Positions 31,847-42,200 of a stretch of DNA of 64,000 nucleotides are shown piece by piece. Source of the stretch: Capitulum mitella (taxonomy: Eukaryota > Arthropoda > Thecostraca > Pollicipedomorpha > Pollicipedidae); contig CP099849.1 of assembly GCA_030062745.1 (NCBI GenBank), forward strand, positions 8,085,767 through 8,149,766, in the 5' to 3' direction. Position numbers and translations under genes: made by a program. The stretch's first letter is position 1. Every line of letters begins with the position of its first letter. Below the pieces are notes generated by a model that saw nothing but the letters and a program-made list of their open reading frames with translations, was not told the origin of the DNA and made no database searches.

Positions 31847-34800
31847 GTGAGAGACAGCAGCGTCCGTAACCAGTACGCAGGGCAATCACCAGGATCGTGT
31901 GTTCTTGCACGTGTGTGACTCGCCAGCCAGGTTACGGAATGGTTGCTTACGCACATAGTTTGCGATATACTGTACTGTAGTACAGTAAAGTACAGAATGC
32001 ATGTATCAGTGAACACAATACTTTGCCATTGTTTTAAGGGCTGGTTTACAATTTCCGAAAGTTTTTCTTGCGGGAATGTGTTCGCGCTGCACTGAAGTAT
32101 CTCCATGAGCAGAATTTAGGATTCGAAAATTTAAATGCACTGTGTGCCCAATAGCTGCCGCTGAAATAGCCGCCGATGAGCGTGAAAGTTCCGGTCTTTC
32201 TTCTCGTCTGAAGTTAGAGTAAGCTGTATCCGCCACAAAACACACACACACACGCAAACAAAAGCACCATTCATCATTCATGATCAGTCACTTTGTTAGC
32301 CGTTTGGCCCGTGTAACCCGTTTGGCCAAACACCTTATTTCGACATGACCGTGCATCAGTCATGTCAGTTCCATCTTATTCGTGATCAGAATAGCAAAGC
32401 TGGAAGATGGAGTCAGTCCCCGATATTAATGTCGTACAGTCTTTCGACGCTTAACACCACACGCGAAATGGCCGCAGTAGCCGAAGCGCGTATAAAACCC
32501 CCGACGCTTAACACGTTTTATTTGAATTTATCCAGCTCACTGACATTCTCAAATTTTGCTGGTAATGCTAATTTGATTTCCACGCATTTTCCGGACTAAG
32601 AATTCCAGTGAGGTTTACACGGCGCCAGAAGTCAGCAAAACAGGCAAATGCTGGCGGATTTCGCCATTTAGCCGGCTCCGCATTTCCGCACTAATGCTAG
32701 GGCCGACAGGCGAGACGCTGAAATTCCCTGTCGCCTGTCCCCGCCGACGTCGGCTTCTCCGGCGAGCTCCGCCGTCTGTTCCCCGTACAAACAGCGTCCT
32801 CGCGGGCGCGACCGGCGGCGGCGGAGCAGACGGCAGCGCAAACAGGCAGCCGCACCTGAGCCGACGGCCGCCGCAGCCGCCGAGAACCGCCAGCTGGCCG
32901 CGATGTCACAGGCCGGCGGCGACGTCACGCCGTCACCGCCCGAGCGCGGCCGCGCCGCCCACTCGCGCCGGCCGGCGTCGCTGAAAAAGTCCAGACGTCT
33001 CCGCTGGCGGATGCGGTCAGCTGCCGATGGCGATCGAACCCCGCGCGCGACGGGAAACGTCAGTCCACCGGTCGAGGAGGATCAGAGACGGTATCCCCAG
33101 GCTTTCCCTCTGATTTTTTCGCCTGGTGGAGACGAGGCCATGGTCGCTAAGCGGATTCCTGCTGATCCGGTGCCGGCTGCGCGTTGCCAGTGCGGTCCGC
33201 AGCAGGCTCGGTGTTTCCGCTTGTTGCCACGAGTGCTTCGCTATTTCAAGCGACGCCGCCGTCTGGAAGCTCGACGTCAGTCATCGTCGGCCGTCGCCGA
33301 CGGACGGGTTCGTGTCCCGGCGACGTGGACTTTGACGCGTGGACGGGCCACTCGACCGGCCCGTCCGCCGCCGAGCGATATGACCGCATCGCTGCGTCGA
33401 CGGCAGCGCTAATCGCCGGCCGGAAATAGCCCGCGGCCCGTCGATGACGACGATGAGGTCATGCGAACCGCGTCCTCTCGAACGCGGCGCGGGCGCACGG
33501 ATGGGCCCGGCGGCGTTCATGTGGACGGTTTTTCGGCGGTTTTCTTCTGCGTGGCACAATGCCGGTGCCAGCGGCGTGTTTGGTTTCCATTATTGTTTTG
33601 CGCGGACGCGTGACAAGTGGCGAGCCGATAATTGTTTCCAAACACCGTTGGTACATATCGGGTGGGAGCAGTGCTCCAGTGAGGACCGCGGTCTTTTTGA
33701 GGACGCACCTGTGTTTCCCGGGTTCCCACGCGCGGACAGCGAGGGCGTCTTTCATGGGGATTGAGTTCTGGCACGTTACTTCTGAATGGGTACTCCATGC
33801 CTACAAATGTCCCTCGGCTCTACTTCGTGAAGTGAGAGGAAGGTGTAGCACTGTGTTCGCGACCCGAGCACATGTCCACATTCAAACGGTGCAGTGCGCA
33901 TGCAGAGTGCGACTCATCAGATATAATTACGTCTTGCGAAATCCGAAAGGTTCTTAGGCAGCTGTAAGATCATGAAAACGTTCGCAGGTCTGAAGGCAGA
34001 CAACGGTATATGTTTCTTGGTGCTCCCAGGTACCACAGAGCCCAACAGAACGTTCATTCGTCGACACCTGTAATAAAACAACGGAGGCTAGCCACGTCCC
34101 ACGCACCCCACTGTTCCGCCGGCGCGTGGCGGTTCCCATGAACGATATTCATGGGGAACTCCGCCCGGCGCTCCGGCCGCCTGATGCAATGCGTGTGGGC
34201 AACGACGAGAACGCGTCACGCGAGCTATCCGAGGCCCTGATGGCCGCCAGCCGCGCCGCTGTCAGTCGGCCGGCACGACCTGTGAACGTACGGCCCGGCC
34301 GGCGCGGGCCATCAGCCCCGCGGCGAGGGGTCACGATTGCCCCAGTTATCAGCCGCCGCCGGAAACAGGCCACTTCCGGACGCCTCTCCGTGCGGCGCTC
34401 CGCGGAAGCGTTGCCGACTTCTTATGTTGGCGGGACCTTTGTTTGAAGGAAGGCTGTGGATTGCCGTAAATCTGTCAATATTAATTTATACTGTGTTCTG
34501 TGCTTGGTAAAATGGTAATGCGCGCAAGACACTGTAAATAGCGATTATGCCAATGAAACAAATACCCAAGAATAGGTCGGTTAACAATATCCGCTCCATT
34601 GGCTGAATTGGTTTTCGTTTCCGGTTTCCTTAGCAATGAATGATGGATGGATGGTGGAACTTAGCAATGGATGATGGAAAACCGTTTGAAAACTTCGGTA
34701 CCAATTAACGAACTGCATAAGAAGCTTAAATTTATCCGTAAGCGAACCGAGGCACCGGCCTTAATAAAAGTGAGAGGGACTTTCTGCGTCATATATATTC

Positions 34801-36261
34801 CGGTTTGGCATTTGAAAAACGGCGCCGAAATTATTGCGAAAAAACAAATTTGACTTTGACTACCTGACCTGTAAAGTGATCCAGAAAACAAAATTACAAT
34901 GCACATCCCAACTATTTAGCTATATATTCATATAAAGTTTTAAGTTCTATCTTAAAAACTCTGTTTTGGCGGACATTTTCCTTTACCCTCAACATGGCCA
35001 AAAATGACCGAGGTGCCTCCCAAAAACGTTGCCTGGCTCCGCCGAGCAAATCAGAATTTCGAAATTTTGTCACGGCGCGTAGAAGGAATTGCAAAAGTCA
35101 CCAAGTTTCGTGAAGCTGCGTTAAAAAGCCTGGAATTGGCAAGCAAAAAACCCGAGGGGGGGCGGATTCCGCCCCCCCCTGCCGGGAATAGGGTTAAGTG
35201 AGAGGATAGCAGATTGGCCATAGCGTGAGACAGCAATAGTCAGACAATGACGCGTTTAGGAAACTTTGCAAATGAGACGCTGGCGCAACTAGACGGCAGG
35301 GCGTGATACAGCGACAGTCAGAAAATCACACGCGGAGACAGCAGCACAATGGGACACGGCACAACTGGACGGCCGAAGCCCGAGATCTGCGACAAACCGC
35401 TCCCTCGTAGGGGACTGGCTCCCTGTCGTGACTCCGTTCGTGACGTCGAATCAGTTCCAGTGGAATTCCGCGCACGGCGCGCCGACACGGAGTTCCGGCA
35501 GGGATTCGGCGCACGGCGCTCCAACACGGAGTTCGACGGACGGAGACCGGCGCGCGTACCGCTGGCCGTGATTTTCGGCAAACTTCGCTCCCAAACGAAG
35601 CGTTATTTCGGCGGCGATCGCCGAACAGCGGCCTTTCTGACGAGGGCTGCTGGCGCTCACGCCGGTCCTTGCGAGCAAACCTCCGATTCCCCCCGGCGCG
35701 GAGGCCTGTTCACGCGTGCGGACGACGCCCGATCTGGTGTGACGGCCGTGACTGGACGTGCCGCCTCGTGACGTGAGCTGGCAGGAGGTCGGACGGCGTC
35801 CGAAACGAACCTGGTGACGTCGGACGTCACCCACGCCGACTGCTGTCGCGGCTGACGGGCTGGATTTGGACCCAGTGTCGCCAGCGAGGATGACGTACGT
35901 GTGTCGCGAAAACTTTTTAATTCTGGTTCTGTTCGATGCCAGATGAATGATGCGTGCTGGATCAGACCATATCGATGTCGACTGTGGGATGTTTGTTGTT
36001 CGGCGAGTTTCAAGAGCGCGTCATGTCCCGTGTCCGTATGTGGCTTTGCTTCTTCAGCAACCTCGAAGTTGTTTAATGGCCCGTAACCATACAGAATGAA
36101 GCTCATTCATTTTTATAAGCCGACATCATTCATTGGCAGTTCTCTTGCCGAGTCGCAGTGTCAGTATCTGGAACTTGGTTTATTACGTTATCAGTGGGCA
36201 GTTGCCGGTAGATATTTTCTATTTGGCAGAGCAGAGTCAAACGCCAAGTGCTGAGGTGAAC

Positions 36262-37365
36262 TAAAAGCAGTGTGAAAATCATCGGCGCAACCAGGGGGGA
36301 GGGCGGGAAGCCCCCCTCGGCCCACATTCTTTTTTGCAACCTTTGTGAAGTTCAAAAGGATACGCGTTTAAATCACAAAGCAGTCGAACAGATGATTGGG
36401 GACAAAACCATCTCGTGCCAAGAAAATGCTTCAAGCATGGTGAAATATTCAATAAGTGCAGTCAAGTTTTGCTCCATTGTCCGCAATTAAACATTTGCCA
36501 TCAGTGTAGGCCAATTCTTTATTTCAGTTATTGCATCGTGGCAGATAGCTTCGATGACGTGATGCTGGTTGCAGTTTCTTTTTGTGACGACAGACTGACA
36601 AGAGCAGCCTGAAATGGATCACATTGGCATTAGTAATGAGCCCGGCCATAACGGGCTCCCAGTCCGCGCTTTTCCCCAAGACACCCGATCCTGACAAACT
36701 CCATGCATCGAATCGATGTGTTCATCCAACCCGATATTTGTCGAGCGAAAATTCGACGCCCGCGTAAAGCCCGAGCCGTCAGTCAAGAACCCGAAAAACT
36801 GGCCAGCGCTGCAGCAGGTCGGAGCTCGCCGCGAGCTGCCCACTTCTCGACCCCCGGCGAAGGAGGGGGATGCCTTTGTCTTCTGTGGCGCTCGCCATCC
36901 TGTCGCGTATTGACTTTCAGACTGTCAAAACTTTGCCGTTGACTTATTTCCAGCCCTGTTCTTGCCTCAGTACTTGTCGATATCTTCCTTGTCCCGTCGC
37001 CGATTTCTCTACTCGCTTGTCGTTTGTTGTCGTTATGTAGAACTTATGCTTGAGGATTCTGTGACTTGGTGCACAAGCCTGCATTTTCACCAGGGGCCCA
37101 TCCAGGATCTTCTTGAGGGGGGAGGGGTGCGGGGTTTAGTGAGAACTGAAACCATAAAAAAAGAAACACATGCTGGGATACGATGTACAATGGGTTTCGC
37201 TATGAAGGCTCCTAATGATCACGGGTACACATTCCCGTAAAAAGAGCCTGACAAAACACCTCGTTCGCTATTTCCGTGCTTTTAAACAAGTAAGAGTATG
37301 GGCCGGGGGGCCTTCCCGTCCTTCCCCCTAGTTGCGCCGACATTTTTCACACTGGTTTAGGTCAC
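36262..37365. repeat. Inverted pair of G-rich element ends
   Basis: The sequence at about 36,262-36,330 (CAGTGTGAAAATCATCGGCG, GCAACCAGGGGGGAGG, onward to CTCGGCCCA) is matched on the opposite strand at about 37,294-37,365 (CAGTGTGAAAAATGTCGGCG, GCAACTAGGGGGAAGG). The two copies are about 1 kb apart. They belong to a group of G-rich ends also seen near 16,510, 35,150, 47,740 and 54,700. Confidence 0.75.
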
Positions 37366-39479
37366 CATGTTTTCGTCTTTGGGAACGGTTGCTAACAAAA
37401 CAGCTAAAGCAATGATTCGGACGTAAGAAATTATACAGTTTTTGTTACCTTAGTTTGTAAATCTTCGTAATATTTAGGTAGCTCATATTAAATATTTGTA
37501 TGAAATGTGATGTGACCTAGCCGTTAAGATGTTGCGTGACGTTCATCCCAAGCAAAATGTCCTACTTTGTTTAAGCACAGCAGATTCCTCAAACAGTATA
37601 CTGGCAATAAGTGAGGTGTGCTATTCAGTATGGAAGATGCATTGAATTCGCGCGAAAGGATTCTTTTGTAATGTTTCATGGTGTAATCTCATCATGGCCA
37701 TAACACGCATGAATGCCCCATTGCGTACCTGAAAAGGCTGTTTTATTCTCAATCACCGGTCCTAGCTCCCTGGCGGGAACATTTGCCATCGCAGGCCGGC
37801 AGACACCGAGCCTATTTACCGCGATCGGACGCCGTAAATCCGGCCCGATGCCGTGATGTCCGCGCGGTCCTCCGTCGCGACGAACGAGCCGTGATCAATT
37901 GCCGGCGTCGGGAGCCGATCGTATCGGTCTGGCTTTGTTTCCGGCCGTGTCAAGAGGCGGCGTCGATCAATTTACGGCCCCCGGCGTGCAGTTCAGGTGC
38001 AGATCGCGCCGATTCGACGAGTGCCGGGATAGCGGATGCGACACGTTTCCCTGGAGTGGCTCAGGAAGCGACCACCACGACTTTATGGGCCTCTCCGGTA
38101 TTTTGTTCTCCTGGCGATAAGTCTATATATGTGTGTTAATTGCCGTGCTTAGGCGGCGGAAATGGCTCAGCACGGAAACATAAAAGACTCACCTGTTATT
38201 GATTAGGGAAGGTTCTGCTAGGTCCCAGGTGCTTTCGCTGCTGTAAGCTGGTGATTGACGCCACTTTGCTGAGAACCCTTCTTGGACGATGGGACCCCTT
38301 AGAACTGCCTGGTCAGGTCATGTTATAGAGATGCCTGTCTACATGACTCTCTCTACAGCTCTTGGTGACACAGCAATGGCCAGCCGCTAACCAAATGGTC
38401 GCCAGGCGCAAATTCAAAGGGGAGGAGGTCCACAGGAGTCTCAGGTTCCTCCCATGCTTGCGAAAATCTAATAAAAGCAGACGAGACGTCTGAAGACAAT
38501 GCTAAAGCTGACAGTAAGGGGTTCCGATCCCAAAATTTATCTCCTCCTCTCCTTACTTTCTTCGGAAGGTTTTCGGGTCCTTTCTCTGCCGGTCACAAGC
38601 GATAGACAATTGAGTTCAAGTACTTCAAAATATGACTAATGTGGTCGTTTTCCATCCTTAAAAATGTGTAACAAATTAATCAACCATGGTGTCTTTTTCT
38701 TGTCCAAGAGGGTCCCGGGCTGCTCTGTGTTTCCAAGAGTCTTGCCCCGTCAATGGAGCAGACTGTGGAATCAACAGTTTCCAGTCTCCCTGGGTCCCCA
38801 TGCTCATACTTGCTACCTGTTACTATCACCAGCGGAAACATCCAAGTTTCTCCTACTTTGCGTCCCTGGCAAATTATTCCGGCTACTGGCGCCATCAGCC
38901 GACCGCCAGGCAGTAATGCTTTCGTCCAATAGGTGGTCGCGTACTTGCCAGCTGCGCTATCGGTAAATTTCTCGATATTTGTAGGTAGAAGTCTTCAAGT
39001 AGAATCTCAGCCAAATTAAAAACGTGCGAGGAAATGCTAACATTTCCGAGGGATCCGCGAAATTGGTTGAACGTTTTCGAGTATTTTGTCACGAGGGACA
39101 GTTATTCTTGTAAACCAATGCATATCTCCTCCATTTCGCAGAGTCGCAACATGCGATCCTAGCGACCCTCTGGCCACTGCATTGCGTGGTGGACTTGCGT
39201 TCCAGATGTAAGCTGTTCTAGACTCTCCACTCTCTCTGTTTGGAATGCGCAATCTCAGGCTCCTGGATGTGGCGCCGTTTTTAACGCTGGGTCCAGGCCT
39301 GGCGTGCGTCCTCGACTCACGTGGGCCAGACGTCCGGGAATCATTTTCACAACAGAGAGCATCAGAGAACTACACCGATAGCAGTTCTGACGACCTCGCT
39401 CTAGCCGAGGTCGCGCATACCTCTCCAAACCATCAACCAAACCTCACTCGTCCTGTCGACCAGCTCACCGGCAGACCCT

Positions 39480-39790
39480 CACACGTGTTGGGCCGTCTGT
39501 GGCCATCTCCCCGCGTTGACGACGCGCCTCGGAAGCGCCGGAAGCGCCTCTCTCCGGCGGCCGGCTGTCCGGCGGCCGGCGGTGCGGCGCGGCGGCGCCG
39601 GCGGCCGCCGTCCGTCCGTCGGCCAGGCCGGGGCCAAATTTGCATGAGAGCGGCCGGCCGGCGCGCCGGAGAACGGCCCGTTCCGCGCCCCTGCCCAAAG
39701 TGTGGCCCGCCCGGCCGGCCGGCGCCACGATCAATGGCCGGCCGGGCGCCGGCCGGCCTCGGGCGCTATTCTCGGATATCGTTATGATCT
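39480..39790. other. GC-rich block with an octamer motif
   Basis: Dense GGCCGG/GCCGGC runs with an embedded perfect POU-type octamer ATTTGCAT (39,638-39,645) and GATCAATGG at about 39,730. It is open in several frames only because of composition. A candidate enhancer in the last intron; no direct evidence of function. Confidence 0.4.
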
Positions 39791-40523
39791 CGTGACGGGC
39801 CGAACGCAACAACCTGCCGATCTCTTCGACGGCGCTGCCAACTGCTTAACACTGCGGCGAGAGGAGTGGGGAGGGGTCCGTATAGCAACGTGATGAAGAT
39901 TGCTCGGTTTAATTATGAAAGATTGGGTTGTCAGTCATTGGCGCTGTCAGTAGTGTCAAACGAGAGTGACGCATGGCGCCGCTACAGTCGCAGAGAAAAC
40001 TTCAGTAGTAGCAGAGCGAAATTAAACTCAATGTTTGTTGGATCTGAATTGGATAAACCTAAGGAAAACCTGATGTCATGAAAAGAAAGATCGATGCAAA
40101 ATCGTAAAGAGTATCTCACTCGTCCAGTGACGCAATCATTCGTATTCAGGTGGTAGCACGGGCGTACGAGAGCCTTGCTTCCTAGGTGTCTACCCTTTTC
40201 ATTTTATTCCAAGTTGGACGATGATCCCAGTGCCCATGGGCTCCGTCACGGGAGGGAAGGGGAACGGGAAGGGCTGGAGGGACGTGACCTTCACAAATTG
40301 TAAGTGTGAAACGGTCCTTCGTCCTTGGTGGAAAACGTCTGTTAGATAGGTCGAAGTTTTTATTACGCACCCATCTGTTAAATAAAGTGGCCGAAATTCG
40401 ACAAAAACTCATCAGTCGGACAGATAACGTTTCAGGAAAGGGAGGCGTCATTCGTCACCGTGGCGTCTGACGGCGTTTGTCGTCCGTACGTGGTCGTCTG
40501 ACGGCGCTGACGATGTGTTCCAG

Positions 40524-40672
40524 GTGGTACGCCGTCGCTGCCGGCCGGGCTGCCGTTCCACTGTTACCGCCGCTTCCAGGGCTGTCTGCGCCGTCTGACG
40601 GTGGCCAGGCGGGCCGTCAACCTGGCCACGCACGTGGACAATGTCAGACTGAGCCACTGTCCCGCCGTGTGA
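40524..40672 (+). CDS. Agrn: Agrin-like exon 15: end of LamG3 and stop
   Basis: After GTGTTCCAG (phase 1) it encodes GGTPSLPAGLPFHCYRRFQG, CLRRLTVARRAVNLATHVDN and VRLSHCPAV, then TGA. The GCLRRL Cys and the Cys six residues from... the end (SHC) form the usual LamG disulfide; an extra Cys (FHCY) is unusual. The protein ends a few residues after the last Cys, as agrin does. Confidence 0.88.
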
Positions 40673-41395
40673 CCGAGCCGTGAGACTCGCGCGCGCGGGG
40701 CCGCGTGAGCCAGCGTGAGCCGCGCCCACTGCCCGCCAGCGCGAGGTGCCGTTGACGCGTCGCGTTGGAGACGTCGTGCTAAGGTGCCATGAAGCTCACC
40801 GCGCTCGAAGAAGCGCGTGGTGGCGTGAGACGAAGCCGCCGCGCGCGGCCCAGGAGGCGTCGCGCCGGCTTGCGAGTGACGAGCCGCTGCGCCCGGCGGA
40901 GAGGCAGCGCGCCTGAGGCCCCGAGCCGCCACGCCCAGCCTCCGCGGCAGTGTGCGTGAGGCGGCGTGAGACAGCGCGAGGAAGCGTGAGGAAGACCCGC
41001 TGCCCGGAGCAGCGGACATGGCGTGACTGGCGTGCCGTGAGACCGAGCTGGCGTCGGACACTCGACATGACGCGTGGGGTCGGCGCCCGGTGGCGTGGAA
41101 TGGCCCAGTCGTCTGCGTGTCTGGCAGTGTTGTTCACTTTCGAGCGGAGTGTTAAGGTGCCGTTGGACTGTGTCAGTTGTCTACCATCCCGATTCATGTG
41201 AATCCCGCTGTTGACTAATATAATGACTTTGTTGTACTCATACATGATGTTTGTAAATATATGTCATAAATAACGCAAACAACCGTGTTGTTTTTTGGAC
41301 CATTGAAGGGGCTGTAACTGGGCTCAGAGCTTCAACTAACATGTCAACTGGTGGGGGCTTTAGTCCTCCAGTAACGTCGCCAGCCCGCCAATAAA
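40673..41395 (+). terminator. Agrn: 3' UTR and candidate poly(A) signal
   Basis: After the stop come about 430 bases of GC-rich sequence with GTGAG/GCGTGAG repeats, then AT-rich sequence. The first canonical AATAAA is at 41,390-41,395. The extent is inferred; no transcript data. Confidence 0.45.
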
Positions 41396-41436
41396 GGCAA
41401 AACTGGGTAACTTAGGGACCAGCTGTGATGTTCGAA

Positions 41437-41478
41437 ATCATAATCATAATCATAATTATGACCATAATCATAATCAAA
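41437..41478. repeat. CATAAT microsatellite
   Basis: Tandem CATAAT units with slight variation. Confidence 0.85.
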
Positions 41479-41554
41479 TGACAAATTCTGATGCAGTGTT
41501 CTCTGTTTCTATAATGAGGTTTTTCTGATTCCATTGTTTTCCCCGAGACGCAGC

Positions 41555-41830
41555 GTTTCTTCAAATGTAAAGGCACTGCAAAAATGTCCCATCCATTTTC
41601 CAGCGACGCTTGTATCACCAGTGATAGTGGACACAAACGCATGGTTATGCATGCTAATGAAATGAATATATAGATTAAATATGTATGCTTGGTAATACAA
41701 TAAATACAGGGTTTCCTGTGGAGGTCAAAGGTTTTTCAAATGCCACACCACCGCAAAAATACTTTGCCAATTTTTCGTACGCTTGAATCACCTGTGGTAG
41801 TGTTTGCAAATGGTATTGCTGATAACATTT
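41555..41830. repeat. Diverged direct duplication
   Basis: About 100 bases starting TTCTTCAAATG (near 41,557) recur from about 41,727 (TTTTTCAAATG). Shared blocks are GCAAAAATG/GCAAAAATA, CGCTTG and ATCACCxGTGxTAGTG. Spacing is about 170 bases. Confidence 0.6.
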
Positions 41831-42049
41831 TCTGTGCTGAGATAACAAAAAGGGAAAGTCCAAAACGATGTGGTTGAGAGATATGGGGAAAAGAGCGAAG
41901 TAGAGAGTAGGATAGCGGTAAGGAAAAAGACGAGGTCTAGACAATGCAATAATCTCTTATGCAAAATTTGTTCCATAGATCCTGAACTATACTTGCATAG
42001 ATTGTTGTATAGTTGCATAGATCCTGACCCGGAAACCTGCAGTTCTACC

Positions 42050-42200
42050 GCTATCGCGATTGGTAGTCTTTCATCGCCATCAGTAGCTCAGTTGGTAGAA
42101 CGTTGGTCTGCACGTCCTGACAAGATGGCTTCGAGTTGTCCCGGCCCTTGAAACTTGGACAGTGGGTCAGCTGGCTATTAACATTCGATTAAGCTGACTA
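42050..42200 (+). mobile_element. tRNA-derived SINE head
   Basis: TAGCTCAGTTGGTAGAACG (42,084-42,102) is a perfect-looking tRNA A box with its flanks. About 25 bases on, GGCTTCGAGTTGTCC is a degraded B box. The 5' and 3' arms do not fold into a complete cloverleaf, so this is a tRNA-derived SINE or pseudo-tRNA, not a functional tRNA gene. Confidence 0.65.

Larger units (their letters stand above)
31847..40523. other. Intron 14, 8.7 kb
   Basis: AT-rich sequence with five GC-rich blocks (32,690-33,440; 34,150-34,420; 35,340-35,850; 37,780-38,060; 39,480-39,790). It also has a CA microsatellite (about 32,235-32,255) and G-rich element ends (about 35,150-35,200; 36,262-36,330; 37,086-37,135; 37,294-37,365). 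No exon with matching phase was seen. Confidence 0.55.
1386..40672 (+). other. Agrn: Agrin-like gene, 3' part (15 exons)
   Basis: Fifteen exons in one consistent chain encode about 861 residues of a secreted, modular extracellular-matrix protein. Order: six-Cys module, EGF1, LamG1, EGF2, EGF3, LamG2, EGF4, LamG3, stop. Agrin has EGF-LG-EGF-EGF-LG-EGF-LG at its C terminus. Perlecan has two EGFs between each LG pair and pikachurin has single ones, so agrin fits best. Agrin is a heparan-sulfate proteoglycan of basal laminae whose LG domains bind dystroglycan and receptors. All 14 splice phases agree if one surplus base is ignored in exon 5 and one in exon 10. The 5' end (follistatin, laminin-EGF and SEA parts in typical agrin) lies outside the window. 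Agrin rather than another LamG protein is my inference from domain order and remembered family features. Confidence 0.8.

Noticed and set aside
42084-42150. Functional tRNA gene
   Set aside because: The A box is good, but the B box is degraded and no acceptor stem or full cloverleaf forms.
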